A DNA stretch of 64,000 bases from Thermocaproicibacter sp041859875. GTDB taxonomy: Bacteria; Bacillota; Clostridia; Oscillospirales; Acutalibacteraceae. The notes beneath the pieces were generated by a model. That model was not told the DNA's origin and made no database searches. It saw only the letters and a list, made by a program, of their open reading frames with translations. The stretch's first letter is position 1, and every line of letters starts with the position of its first letter. This document shows positions 7,379-16,648 of this stretch, in pieces. The translations under genes were made by a program, and so were the position numbers. The stretch is taken from the NCBI GenBank assembly GCA_041859875.1, contig JBFLFY010000001.1, forward strand, positions 102,282 to 166,281. The letters are read 5' to 3'.

Positions 7379-9883
7379 TTGGATAATCTGTACTGGGTTT
7401 TAGAATACGGAAAAGTTCTGTTGGCGTACCTGCTCCTGATGTTTGCGCTTCCGGCTGTGCTGTTTCGCGGCTTTCTGCGCGGCAAAAGCATAATAGACCG
7501 TTTCAGTTTTTGTACTCTGGTGCAGCCGCTGATCCTTAATGCGATTGTTCTGGGGCTTGGCTTGCTGCACGTGCTGACCCGCGAAGTGGTGACTGCCGTT
7601 TTTGCAGCGGCTATTTTCTGTTCCCTGTGGAAAAATGGGCAGACTTTAAAAAGAATTTTTTTTCTTTTCCGGCGAATCGTTTCCGGCCGGTACGGTTTCC
7701 GCCTTTTTCTCCTGCGTGCAGCCACAAAACTGAAGCGGGGTTTGAAAAGGCTGGCAGCAAGAGTGTGGCACAGAGTCCGTCCCTCTTGGCTGGAGTATCT
7801 CATGCTGGCGGCAGTGCTGGTTTTTGGTGCGGTCTATTTCACCTACGGCGCTTTTCAGGATCATTCTTATGGGTTCGGCGATTTGTACGTCCACCATGGC
7901 TGGATTTATGAGCTGACGCAGGGGAAAATTTTCGCGGACGGTATCTATCCGTATGCAATGCATTGCCTGTGCTACTGCATGTACGCCCTTTTTGGCATCC
8001 GTATTTACAGCATCCTACTGTTTTTAGCCGGTATTCATGTGATGGTAACGCTGGCAGCCATGTACTGCCTGATGCGGGAAATCTTTCATTGGCGATTTAC
8101 GCCGATTTTTGTCCTGGTGCTGTTTCTTGTTACCGACCTCAAGTGCATTGATGAGATTTTCAGTATGTCGCGTTTACAATGGACTCTGCCGCAGGAATTT
8201 GGGCTGTATGCCCAGTTTCTTTGTGTGCTGTATCTGATGCGGTACCTTAAAAGCTCAAACGGCTTTTTTCAAAGCCAAAAACAGCCAAAGCACCTGCTTC
8301 AAGAGCAGAGAGACCCCAAGCATCTGCCTCAAAATCAAAAAGGCCCAAGGCATTTGGCACAAAGCAGCGAGCCGGTAAAGTTCTGCTGGGATGAAAACCT
8401 GCTGCTTTTTGCAATGTCGCTTGCTTCTTCCTTAGCAATTCATTTTTATACCACAATGATGGCGTTTTTCCTTTGCTTTGCAGTTGCACTTCTTTCGCTG
8501 CACAGAGTATTCTGCAAAAAGCGTTTTGTTCCGCTTGTGACTGCGGTGGTGTGTGCTGTTGCAGTGGCGGCCGCGCCGATGGTCGGTGCTTTGGCGGAAG
8601 GGTATTCCTTTCAGGGCTCTATTGGCTGGGCCATGAATGTTATTCGCGGTACAGATACCGCGGAAGGCCGCACGGCACAGATAAAAAAGCAAAACAGCAG
8701 TATGGCAGAAAGCAGTTTGCAGGCCGACAGCGGCAGCAAGAGCCCAGCCCAGCCGAAAGTGAGTCCTTCGGTGTCTGGCAGTGCCGTACAGAAGCCTTCA
8801 CACGGAAATGTACTGCAAACCATGAAAAGTTTCTTTTTTGGTGCAGGCGGTTGGCTGCTGCAAAAGGCAAAGGGTGTTTACACCTTCGGGTACCTGCAGC
8901 TGTACGGCAATGTTCGCGGCAAGTGGATTGCTTTGGCTACCCTCGCAGCGGCCGCATTGTGGTGCCTCTGCCGCTTTGCAGCACTGCTGGCACGCAGACT
9001 GTTTCATGCGGCAGGTGTCAAAAAAGGATGCTTTGGGTGGTATCCTTCACTTATCCTTGCATCTGTGCTATTTATGCTCCTGTACAGTGCGCCTTACCTG
9101 GGGCTTCCGGAGCTGATTGCCGGTTCACGGCTTTGCTCTACAGGCAACCTCCTAATTTTGGCTGTTGTGGCTATCCCGGCAGATATGCTCTTCTCACTGC
9201 TTGCGCTGCCTTTTCGAAGGCCGAAGCCGAAATTTCTGCAGGCTGCTTCTCTGGCTGTATGTGCCGCAATTTACCTCATGTCCCGTTCGTTCGGCTTTTT
9301 TCACAGCTATCTTTACTATGAACTCACACGGTATAATGCCGCCGTTCAGGTAACAAACCAGATTATAGCGGAATACCCGCAGAATTCCTACACACTTGTA
9401 TCCTGTACCGATGAGCTTTACCAGGTCGTTCAGTATGGCCGCCATGAAGAGCTGCTGAATTTTCTGAACAGCAGTGCCCAGAGTGAGCGGTACACACTGC
9501 CGACAAAATATGTGTTCCTCTATGTGGAAAAAAAGCCGCTGGCCTATGCGCAGAACAATTTTTTTTCTGGTCCGCCTTGGCTGGCGGGTGAAAACTATAG
9601 GAAGCTGTACTCCGGTCATGTCAGCCAATACCCAAAAGTGGATGCATCCGCGATTTCTCTTGCTGAAGCCCGAAAAGCCCTTGTGATTCCTGGTCAGGTT
9701 TCCAAAGTATATTCGCAGTCACGTGTTATTCTGGAATCCAGGCTGTATGACTGGTGCCAGAATTTCAAAAAATTATATCCGCACGAAATGCAGATGTATT
9801 ATGAAGACGACGATTTTCTATGCTATCTTGTTCAGCAGAATCCGGATTCGCTTTACAATTTATCCATTCGAACGGATTATTAG
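7379..9883 (+). CDS. Large polytopic membrane protein of the Pel-like cluster
   Basis: 834 residues starting at TTG 7379, preceded by AGGGGGCAGGGG. The N-terminal two thirds have many hydrophobic segments, and the last ~200 residues are a soluble, probably extracytoplasmic domain. The arrangement recalls GT-C-type or polysaccharide polymerase/transport membrane proteins, but I see no diagnostic motif and assign no reaction. Two hydrophilic insertions are odd: three tandem 10-residue repeats (residues 298-327, PKHL/PRHL core) and a Ser/Ala/Gln-rich linker around residues 440-480. Its place between PelE- and PelA-like genes suggests it takes part in polymer synthesis or export across the single membrane. 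Other possibilities include a polymerase for the second glycan module. Confidence 0.6.
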   Translation: MDNLYWVLEYGKVLLAYLLLMFALPAVLFRGFLRGKSIIDRFSFCTLVQPLILNAIVLGLGLLHVLTREVVTAVFAAAIFCSLWKNGQTLKRIFFLFRRIVSGRYGFRLFLLRAATKLKRGLKRLAARVWHRVRPSWLEYLMLAAVLVFGAVYFTYGAFQDHSYGFGDLYVHHGWIYELTQGKIFADGIYPYAMHCLCYCMYALFGIRIYSILLFLAGIHVMVTLAAMYCLMREIFHWRFTPIFVLVLFLVTDLKCIDEIFSMSRLQWTLPQEFGLYAQFLCVLYLMRYLKSSNGFFQSQKQPKHLLQEQRDPKHLPQNQKGPRHLAQSSEPVKFCWDENLLLFAMSLASSLAIHFYTTMMAFFLCFAVALLSLHRVFCKKRFVPLVTAVVCAVAVAAAPMVGALAEGYSFQGSIGWAMNVIRGTDTAEGRTAQIKKQNSSMAESSLQADSGSKSPAQPKVSPSVSGSAVQKPSHGNVLQTMKSFFFGAGGWLLQKAKGVYTFGYLQLYGNVRGKWIALATLAAAALWCLCRFAALLARRLFHAAGVKKGCFGWYPSLILASVLFMLLYSAPYLGLPELIAGSRLCSTGNLLILAVVAIPADMLFSLLALPFRRPKPKFLQAASLAVCAAIYLMSRSFGFFHSYLYYELTRYNAAVQVTNQIIAEYPQNSYTLVSCTDELYQVVQYGRHEELLNFLNSSAQSERYTLPTKYVFLYVEKKPLAYAQNNFFSGPPWLAGENYRKLYSGHVSQYPKVDASAISLAEARKALVIPGQVSKVYSQSRVILESRLYDWCQNFKKLYPHEMQMYYEDDDFLCYLVQQNPDSLYNLSIRTDY
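8270..8359 (+). repeat. Three tandem 30-bp imperfect repeats within the membrane protein gene
   Basis: Units 8270-8299, 8300-8329 and 8330-8359 encode QSQKQPKHLL, QEQRDPKHLP and QNQKGPRHLA. The unit is a multiple of three, so copy number could vary without breaking the frame. Confidence 0.85.
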
Positions 9884-9918
9884 CGGCAGCAGAGAGTTTC
9901 GCAGAAGGGGAACAAATC

Positions 9919-11355
9919 GTGAAAAAAGCGTATGGAAAATGCTGGGTCATACCGTGGCTGATTATTCTGGCACTGATTGGTGGGGTGGGTGTATCTATGC
10001 TGACGCAATGCCATTGGAAAGTTGCACTGCAAAAAGAAACTTTTACAGAGTCGGCCCGCGCGGTTCAGAATCCGGAACGGGGCCTTTACCAGCTGTATGG
10101 TTTTTGGATCAGCGATGATGCTGTGGATTACCGCGAACAGGTCGCTCAAAAAATGGCTGACGATACAGATACCAGCCTTGCAATGATTCAAATTAACCTG
10201 CAGGCATACCGCAGTGGAAAAATTTCACCAACCGGCCTTGACCATATCCAGAAGCTGTTTGAGGCATTGAAGCCCACGGGCAAAAAGTTGATTGTACGGT
10301 TCCTGTATGACTGGGATGGTAAAAACGCACAGTTTGAACCGAGCAGCCTGAACATCGTGCTGCAGCATATGCGCCAGCTGGAGCCGGTGCTGAAACGCAG
10401 CAGCAGTCAGATTTATGTGCTGCAGGGTATCTTTATCGGCAACTGGGGTGAAATGAACGGCTCCCGTTATCTTTCTGCTGAGAATATGAAGGCCTTAATT
10501 GACCAGTTGGCTGCCGTGACAGATAAAAACACTTTTTTGGCGGTTCGGATGCCGGCACAGTGGCGGACTTTGACGAAGACAGATGCAACAGACCACGAGT
10601 CATTGCTGAAAAATGGCCTTGCCGCACGGCTCAGCCTGTTTAATGACGGGATGCTGGGAAACGAAGGCGATTACGGCACATATGGCACAAAGCCCCGCGC
10701 GGAATCAGACCCGCAGAGCTGCTGGTGCCGCAAGGATGAAATTGCTTTTCAGAATCAGCTGTGCCTGTATGTGCCAAATGGCGGTGAGGCGATTAACGAT
10801 AACCCGGTGAATGATTTTGAAAATGCCGTAAAGGACCTTGCGGCAATGCATGTTACTTATCTGGCTGCCGGCTACGACCAGAATGTTTATAAAAAATGGG
10901 CGAAAAGCAAGGTTACATCGGATGGCTGTTTTACTGGAATGGATGGCTACAACTATATCGTGCGGCATTTGGGGTACCGAATTCTGATTTCAGATGCTGC
11001 GCTTTCCTATAAACATTTTTTGGATGCAGTTTCCGTCAGTGTAAACCTGAAAAATGTTGGCTTTGCACCCTTGTATCAGAAGAAAGATGCTGAGCTGGTG
11101 GTTGTAGATGCCAAAACGGGAAAACAAGTGATTCAGCCGTTTCAGCAGGATTTGCGGAGCCTTGCCGGTGGGAGCGGCGCAGACAATACGATGAATCTCA
11201 GCACGCGCTTTTCCCTTCGCGGCATGGACAACGGAACTTACCGCCTGTATTTCAGGATTATGGATCCGGAGAGCGGCACCGGGCTGGAACTTGCCAATGC
11301 GCAGAAGGCGGAGCGCTATGGGTACGAAATTGGAACAATGGAGCTGAAGGGCTGA
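9919..11355 (+). CDS. DUF4874/DUF4832 exported protein, possible glycan hydrolase
   Basis: 478 residues with an N-terminal membrane anchor ('VIPWLIILALIGGVGVSML', about 12-30). The extracellular part shows features of DUF4874 ('NPERGLYQLYGFWI', 'GKKLIVRFLYDWDG', 'VLQGIFIGNWGEMNGSRY') followed by DUF4832 with a C-terminal beta domain ('NVGFAPLYQKKDAELVVVD'). These paired domains form a glycoside-hydrolase-like barrel; the 'GNWGEMNGS' Glu is a plausible acid. No enzyme activity is established here. In Gram-negative Pel loci PelA contributes the hydrolase, so this protein may fill that job. The GTG at 9919 is chosen because GAAGGGG lies 9 bases upstream and because the longer frame would overlap the preceding gene. 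Confidence 0.65.
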   Translation: MKKAYGKCWVIPWLIILALIGGVGVSMLTQCHWKVALQKETFTESARAVQNPERGLYQLYGFWISDDAVDYREQVAQKMADDTDTSLAMIQINLQAYRSGKISPTGLDHIQKLFEALKPTGKKLIVRFLYDWDGKNAQFEPSSLNIVLQHMRQLEPVLKRSSSQIYVLQGIFIGNWGEMNGSRYLSAENMKALIDQLAAVTDKNTFLAVRMPAQWRTLTKTDATDHESLLKNGLAARLSLFNDGMLGNEGDYGTYGTKPRAESDPQSCWCRKDEIAFQNQLCLYVPNGGEAINDNPVNDFENAVKDLAAMHVTYLAAGYDQNVYKKWAKSKVTSDGCFTGMDGYNYIVRHLGYRILISDAALSYKHFLDAVSVSVNLKNVGFAPLYQKKDAELVVVDAKTGKQVIQPFQQDLRSLAGGSGADNTMNLSTRFSLRGMDNGTYRLYFRIMDPESGTGLELANAQKAERYGYEIGTMELKG

Positions 11356-11402
11356 ATGCACTGGCCTGGAGCTCAGTTGGTTTCAAAGAAAGGGGGGACA
11401 GC

Positions 11403-13217
11403 ATGGTATCGCGCAGAAACTTCTTAATGATGGCCAGCATTATGCTGATTATTTTTGTACTGTTCCAGTTTTCCGGAATTGTAAAAAACAATTTTGACAA
11501 CTTCTCGGTCAACAGCTATGCGGATGCTGCTGCAAAAAATGCGCAGGCAAAAGAGCCGTATGATTCCCAGAACCGTGCAGCTAATATTTTCGGACGAAAA
11601 TCAGCGGTTTATATTGGCAATTCTGCAAATGAGGGAATCGGCATGGCAGTGAAACAATGGGCCGATTACACGAAGCGGAGCCTGAAAGTCTGTCCTTCCC
11701 TTGCCCAGTGGAAAAAAGAAGGCGGCAGTTTGCCGCAGATGATATTGCTGAATCCAAAGAGTATCCAGTGGAAATCGGAAGTGCCGCAGCTGGAAAAACT
11801 GACGGAAAAAGGAGTCGCTCTTGTGCTGTGCGAACTGCCGGATGCGCAGACGATTGCCGGGAATCCCGCGCTTCAAAAATTGCTTGGAATTCAGAGCATT
11901 GCTTCCCAGCCGGTGCAGGTCAAGGGCTTTCACCTTTTCAGCGGCTTCCTTCTTGGCGGCGAGTCCATTTATGAAACAGATAGAGGGGAAAAGGAATATT
12001 TTTCAGGCATTAGCCGCGACATTCCGTGGTACATTCTTGGGGCCGGTACAAAAACCTATTTGTGCGGCACGCTGGAAAAAGCAAAATATCCAAACCTCTG
12101 CAATGAGGATCTTCCGGCAGTTATTTGGCGCAGCAGCACCGGAAATGCGCCGGTGTTTGCAGTCAATGGCAATTACCTGGAAGGCAGCGGAGGGCTTGGT
12201 ATTCTAAACGGCTTTGCATATGAATTGCAGGGCTATGACCTTTACCCGGTTGCCAATGCGCAGACGCTTGCTGTAAACGCATTCCCGCTGCTGACGCAGG
12301 AAAACGATACTGTGATGCAAAAATGGTACAGTAGGTCATCTGTTGCACTGCAGCGCGACATTATGTGGAACAGTCTGGTGTCGCTTACCGAACAGACAAA
12401 TTCCAAGGTGACCTTTCTGATGGCCCCGCAGCTGAATTACACCGATTCACGCACGCCTGATGCAAGTCTGCTGGTTTACTACCTAAGAAGTATCAGCGAG
12501 CAGCAGGGTGAGATTGGCTTGAGCGGGGGAATGAACCCGAACATCAGTTTGAGCGAAAAGCTAGCGCAGGATGAAAAGTTTCTTGGAGCGGAGGCACCCG
12601 ATTACCGTTTCACAGCACTTTATACCCACAAAGAGAAGGACTTGGATGCCAATGCGCTGAAACAGCCGATGCTTGCAAACCTGAAAACACAGATTACCGA
12701 TTTTAATGCGCAGGACAAAATATTTTCTTATCAGCCCGGCCATGATGTGCTGCGGATGCAGGCAGTTTCAAATTGTGAATCGCAGAGCGCTGTGGAAGAC
12801 CTGCGCTTAAAAAGCATAGAAACTGCGCTTGGCTATTCCACCGCTGCACTGAACATGGAAAAAGTTATTTACCCGGCAACCGCGCAGGACAGTTGGGAAA
12901 ACTATTCGAAAAAAGTGTTCGCAGACTACTTAACTTATTGGAAGCCGTTTCGGACTTTCGACAGTACAACGGTATCAGAAAGTAACCAAAGGGTTCGGAA
13001 TTTTCTGGCATTGGATGATACAGAAAACCGTACGGGAAATACGATTGTGCTGAATGTAAAACAGCTGAATGGTGACGCGTGGTTTATTTTCAGAACGCAC
13101 AATGAAGAAATCAATACAATAAAGGGCGCCTCATTTTCAAAGTTGGAAAATAACGCGTACCTTTTGAAAATTCAAAGCAGCACGGTTCAGATTCAGCTGA
13201 AAACACAAACAGAATGA
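11403..13217 (+). CDS. DUF2194-type membrane-anchored protein, PelA-like candidate
   Basis: 604 residues with an N-terminal membrane segment (about 8-27) and a large extracytoplasmic region. Conserved-looking blocks ('AVYIGNSANEGIG', 'VALVLCELPDAQTI', 'VFAVNGNYLEGSGGLGILNG', 'FSYQPGHDVLRM') fit DUF2194 proteins, which often accompany pelF/pelG in clostridia and are distantly related to polysaccharide deacetylases. I cannot see an intact CE4 Asp-His-His set, so deacetylase activity is uncertain. It follows the DUF4832 gene with a strong AAAGGGGGG ribosome site. Together these two proteins may do the work of two-domain PelA. The family assignment is from memory of the pattern and needs a profile search. 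Confidence 0.55.
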   Translation: MVSRRNFLMMASIMLIIFVLFQFSGIVKNNFDNFSVNSYADAAAKNAQAKEPYDSQNRAANIFGRKSAVYIGNSANEGIGMAVKQWADYTKRSLKVCPSLAQWKKEGGSLPQMILLNPKSIQWKSEVPQLEKLTEKGVALVLCELPDAQTIAGNPALQKLLGIQSIASQPVQVKGFHLFSGFLLGGESIYETDRGEKEYFSGISRDIPWYILGAGTKTYLCGTLEKAKYPNLCNEDLPAVIWRSSTGNAPVFAVNGNYLEGSGGLGILNGFAYELQGYDLYPVANAQTLAVNAFPLLTQENDTVMQKWYSRSSVALQRDIMWNSLVSLTEQTNSKVTFLMAPQLNYTDSRTPDASLLVYYLRSISEQQGEIGLSGGMNPNISLSEKLAQDEKFLGAEAPDYRFTALYTHKEKDLDANALKQPMLANLKTQITDFNAQDKIFSYQPGHDVLRMQAVSNCESQSAVEDLRLKSIETALGYSTAALNMEKVIYPATAQDSWENYSKKVFADYLTYWKPFRTFDSTTVSESNQRVRNFLALDDTENRTGNTIVLNVKQLNGDAWFIFRTHNEEINTIKGASFSKLENNAYLLKIQSSTVQIQLKTQTE

Positions 13218-13264
13218 AAGCCATGTTGTAAAGGCAAGTGCTGCGAAGGGAGAGGAAAGGGCCT

Positions 13265-14737
13265 ATGAAAGTCTGCATTGTTGCAGAAGGATGTTACCCC
13301 TATGTAGTTGGCGGTGTGTCCGGGTGGGTGAACAGCATGATTCAGTCTTTCCCCAATATCGAGTTTATTGTGCTTGCCATTGTTGCAAACCGGTCGCTTC
13401 GCGGAAAATTTGCTTATGAGCTTCCGAAAAATGTAACTCAGGTGTATGAAGTTTATTTACAGGATGAGGACTGGTACAAGGGCCGCAGGCAGCCTAAGTA
13501 CACAAAAAGGCTTGACGCAAAATATTATAAGGCTCTGTGCAGTTTGATTCTGGACCATAATGTCGACTGGAATACAGTCTTTGAGCTGTTCCGCAATGAA
13601 AAGCTTTCAATTAACAGCCTGCTGATGGGGCAGGATTTCCTGCGCGCTGCTCAGGAAGCGTACCGGCAGAAGTATGCGGGGATTCCTTTTGCCGACTACC
13701 TGTGGACCATGCGTTCCATTTATTTGCCGCTTTTCCTAACGCTGAAAACCAAGCTGCCGCAGGCAGACTTTTACCACTGTGTAGCAACGGGGTATGCTGG
13801 GGTGCTGGGGAGCATGGCCAAAAATCTGTATGGGTGCCCACTGCTGATTTCCGAGCATGGCATTTATACCCGCGAGCGGGAAGAAGAGCTGATTAAGGCA
13901 AAATGGGTCAAGGGAGTTTATAAAAACATCTGGATTGAACAGTTCCGCAAAATGTCGCTGCTGGCGTACCGCAGTGCCAACCTTGTAACAAGCTTATACA
14001 AGCACGCTCAGGAACTGCAAGTCGAAATCGGCTGCCCAAAGGCGAAGACCATGGTAACGCCGAACGGCATTGATCCCGCAAGGCTGCAGAATCTGCCGGG
14101 AAAAGAGCCGGGGGACAAAAGCATCAATATTGGCGCGGTGCTGCGGGTTGTGCCCATTAAAGATGTGAAAACAATGATCAGCGCCTTTGGGTATGCAAAA
14201 CAAAAAGAGCCCGATTTAAAACTGTGGATTATGGGCTCCTGCGCGGAAGAGCCGAAGTACGCGCAGGAGTGTTATGACTTGGTAGAAAGTATGCAGATTC
14301 AGAATGTAATTTTTACCGGGCGGATTGATGTACGAGATTACCTGGGCAAAATGGATATGACCATTCTCACCAGTATCAGCGAAGGCCAGCCGCTGACGAT
14401 TCTGGAAAGTTTTGCGGCGCATAAACCCGTCATCGCTACAGATGTCGGTAACTGCCGCGGCTTGCTTTATGGTGAAGGCGACAGTTTCGGCGCGGCGGGA
14501 ATCCTCACTCATATTATGAATATCCAGGAAATTTCGCAGGCAATGCTGGATTTGGCGCAGAATGCGGAAATGCGGCGCCGCATGGGTGAAAATGGATACC
14601 GCAGACTCATGAACGAGTATCAGCTCAGCAGCATGAAGGAAAAATACCGCGGGATTTACCAGTCCCTTTTCCAAAAGCAGGGGGTAAAATGGGCGGAAAA
14701 TACGTTTGTGCCGCACACAGCGGAAAGGCAGGTGTAA
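13265..14737 (+). CDS. pelF: PelF-type GT4 glycosyltransferase
   Basis: 490 residues with the PelF opening 'MKVCIVAEGCYPYVVGGVSG', a GT-B fold, 'SEHGIYTREREEE' in the centre and the C-terminal retaining-GT4 motif 'SEGQPLTILES' (EX7E). PelF is the cytoplasmic glycosyltransferase that builds the partially deacetylated aminosugar chain in characterised Pel systems. The nucleotide-sugar donor here is not determinable from sequence. The ATG at 13265 has GGGAGAGGAAAGG upstream; an in-frame longer start at 13238 lacks one. Four bases separate it from pelG. This is the strongest single marker for a Pel locus. Confidence 0.92.
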   Translation: MKVCIVAEGCYPYVVGGVSGWVNSMIQSFPNIEFIVLAIVANRSLRGKFAYELPKNVTQVYEVYLQDEDWYKGRRQPKYTKRLDAKYYKALCSLILDHNVDWNTVFELFRNEKLSINSLLMGQDFLRAAQEAYRQKYAGIPFADYLWTMRSIYLPLFLTLKTKLPQADFYHCVATGYAGVLGSMAKNLYGCPLLISEHGIYTREREEELIKAKWVKGVYKNIWIEQFRKMSLLAYRSANLVTSLYKHAQELQVEIGCPKAKTMVTPNGIDPARLQNLPGKEPGDKSINIGAVLRVVPIKDVKTMISAFGYAKQKEPDLKLWIMGSCAEEPKYAQECYDLVESMQIQNVIFTGRIDVRDYLGKMDMTILTSISEGQPLTILESFAAHKPVIATDVGNCRGLLYGEGDSFGAAGILTHIMNIQEISQAMLDLAQNAEMRRRMGENGYRRLMNEYQLSSMKEKYRGIYQSLFQKQGVKWAENTFVPHTAERQV

Positions 14738-14740
14738 AGC

Positions 14741-16195
14741 GTGGCAGGCATTGGAATCAACTTAAACAGAATTTTTGAAAAAAATACGGTTACAGCAAAT
14801 TTAGTCGGTTACAGTTACAGCGCGGTAGCCACCATCGCGCCGATGATTCTGGTAATTGGCAATACTCTGCTGATGAATGCCGTCTTTGATGTTTCTTCGC
14901 TGAACTATTCGGCAAGGGCGCTGTACACCTGCACAGTCCTTTATCTGTTTATCTTTTCACTTTTAACGGCTTCACCCTTTAATGCGGTTCTTTCCAAATA
15001 TCTTTCGGATGTCATTTATGAGGAACGGTACGAAGACATATTGCCCTGCTTTAATATGGGGCTTTTCTTTAATGTACTGTTTAGCTGTGTGCTGGGAGTT
15101 CCGTTCTGCCTGTGGGAGTTCTTTGTTGGCGAAGTTGCGCTGTGGTATGTTTTTACTGGATTCTGCGGGTATGTTTCTCTGGTGTTGGTGTTTTATTCCA
15201 TGCTGTACCTTTCTATCTGCAAAGATTACAGCAAAATCTCTCTGTTTTTCCTGATAGGCATGGGATTGGCATTTGGGTTGGCTGCCCTGCTGATTTATGG
15301 TTTCCACTGGGAAATCACATACAGTATGCTTCTGGGACTTTCGACAGGCTTCCTCCTGATTGCGTGCCTTGAAACCGCACTGGTGAAAAGCTATTTTCGC
15401 GTGGACAGCAAAAATTATCGGGGCGTGCTTCATTATTTCAAAAAATACTGGCAGCTGGTGTTTATAAATTTTTTGTATGTACTTGGTCTGTATCTTCATA
15501 ATTTTGTATTTTGGACGACGGACCTTCGCACGGTAGTAGCTCGTACTTTTGTTTGCGCGGAACCGTATGACCTGGCTTCCTGCCTTGCCATGTTTACCAG
15601 CCTTTCAGCCAGCACAATCTTTATTGCTTTGGTTGAGATGCATTTCCATGAAAAGTATAAAGCTTATTCGGAGGCCGTTATCGGCGGCAGCCTTGAACAG
15701 ATTGAAAAAACAAAGAAACGGATGTTCTCGCAGCTGGCAGCCGAGCTGACCAATATTATACGGATTCAGTTTGCTATATCGGCGGTTCTTTATTTTCTGG
15801 TTATGATTTTAGCGCCAAGATACGGATTTTCCGGCCTCGGGATGCGGATTTACCCCTGCTTGGCGGCAGGATATTTTATCTTGTTTATGCTGTATGCAGA
15901 GGTCATATTTCTGTATTATTTCAGCGACAAAACCGGCCTGATGCTGACGAGCAGTATCTTTTGCCTGGTTACGCTTGCGGGCAGTATTGCGGCGACCCAT
16001 TTTACGCCGGAGTGGTATGGCATGGGGCTGTGTGCCGGTGCCTTTGCCGGTTGGTGTATGGCGTACGCAAGGCTGCGCTGGGTGGAAAAAAACATAGACA
16101 CACATATCTTCTGCCAAGGCAGTTTGCTGAAACGCGGCGGCGGAGCAAAGCCTTCTGAAGTTATTTATAACGTGTATCAGAAGATGCAGAAATAA
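14741..16195 (+). CDS. pelG: PelG-type membrane transporter
   Basis: 484 residues with about twelve membrane segments, beginning with an N-terminal 'MAGIGINLNRIFEKNTVTANL' region that is conserved in PelG. PelG belongs to the MOP superfamily and is thought to move the nascent Pel chain across the cytoplasmic membrane with PelD, PelE and PelF. Start is GTG at 14741, three bases after the pelF stop, with GGCAGGTG upstream. The pelF-pelG adjacency is the standard order. The C-terminal tail is cytoplasmic and basic. Confidence 0.9.
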   Translation: MAGIGINLNRIFEKNTVTANLVGYSYSAVATIAPMILVIGNTLLMNAVFDVSSLNYSARALYTCTVLYLFIFSLLTASPFNAVLSKYLSDVIYEERYEDILPCFNMGLFFNVLFSCVLGVPFCLWEFFVGEVALWYVFTGFCGYVSLVLVFYSMLYLSICKDYSKISLFFLIGMGLAFGLAALLIYGFHWEITYSMLLGLSTGFLLIACLETALVKSYFRVDSKNYRGVLHYFKKYWQLVFINFLYVLGLYLHNFVFWTTDLRTVVARTFVCAEPYDLASCLAMFTSLSASTIFIALVEMHFHEKYKAYSEAVIGGSLEQIEKTKKRMFSQLAAELTNIIRIQFAISAVLYFLVMILAPRYGFSGLGMRIYPCLAAGYFILFMLYAEVIFLYYFSDKTGLMLTSSIFCLVTLAGSIAATHFTPEWYGMGLCAGAFAGWCMAYARLRWVEKNIDTHIFCQGSLLKRGGGAKPSEVIYNVYQKMQK

Positions 16196-16279
16196 GACGT
16201 ACCCTATACCATTTTCCAAGTGTAAAAGTAATACGATTTTTAGACACAGAAATAAGACGCAGAATAAGGAGTAGTAAAG

Positions 16280-16648
16280 ATGGAGGCAGCACTGAAAGTA
16301 ATTGTTGCGGCAGCGGGATTTTTTTTGCTGGGAATGACTTTTATTATTTATGCAAAGAAGAAGCTGACGGAGGCAGTAAGCCTTGTATGGGCCATTGCAT
16401 CTGTTGTTATCATCTTGCTGGGCATGGTTCCGGGTTTGTCAGGCTGGAGCAGCGCCGTTGTGCAGGCGGGGTGCCAGGCTTTGGTTCTTATTATGCTGGT
16501 GCTGGTGCTGGGTGCTTTCTGGCTCAGTGTGGAGCTTTCGCAGCTTGTTATGAGGAGCCGGGAACTTGCCATGCACGTTTCCCTTTTAAACCAGGAAAAT
16601 GAGCGGATTTTGATGGAGCTGCGCAAGATTCTTGGGGAGCGAAAATGA
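16280..16648 (+). CDS. DUF2304 small membrane protein
   Basis: 122 residues: three hydrophobic helices (about 5-25, 34-53 and 62-82) and a C-terminal heptad-rich helix ('LAMHVSLLNQENERILMELR'). This is the usual build of DUF2304 proteins, small membrane partners frequently encoded beside GT2 and GT4 glycosyltransferases of surface glycan loci. An 85-bp gap separates it from pelG, and it overlaps the next glycosyltransferase by four bases, so it begins a second gene set. Its function is unknown; a membrane anchor for the glycosyltransferases is a reasonable guess. Confidence 0.75.
   Translation: MEAALKVIVAAAGFFLLGMTFIIYAKKKLTEAVSLVWAIASVVIILLGMVPGLSGWSSAVVQAGCQALVLIMLVLVLGAFWLSVELSQLVMRSRELAMHVSLLNQENERILMELRKILGERK

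Noticed and set aside
8473..9321. 282-codon frame inside the large membrane protein gene
   Set aside because: Cys/Arg-rich +1 shadow of the real, membrane-spanning frame.
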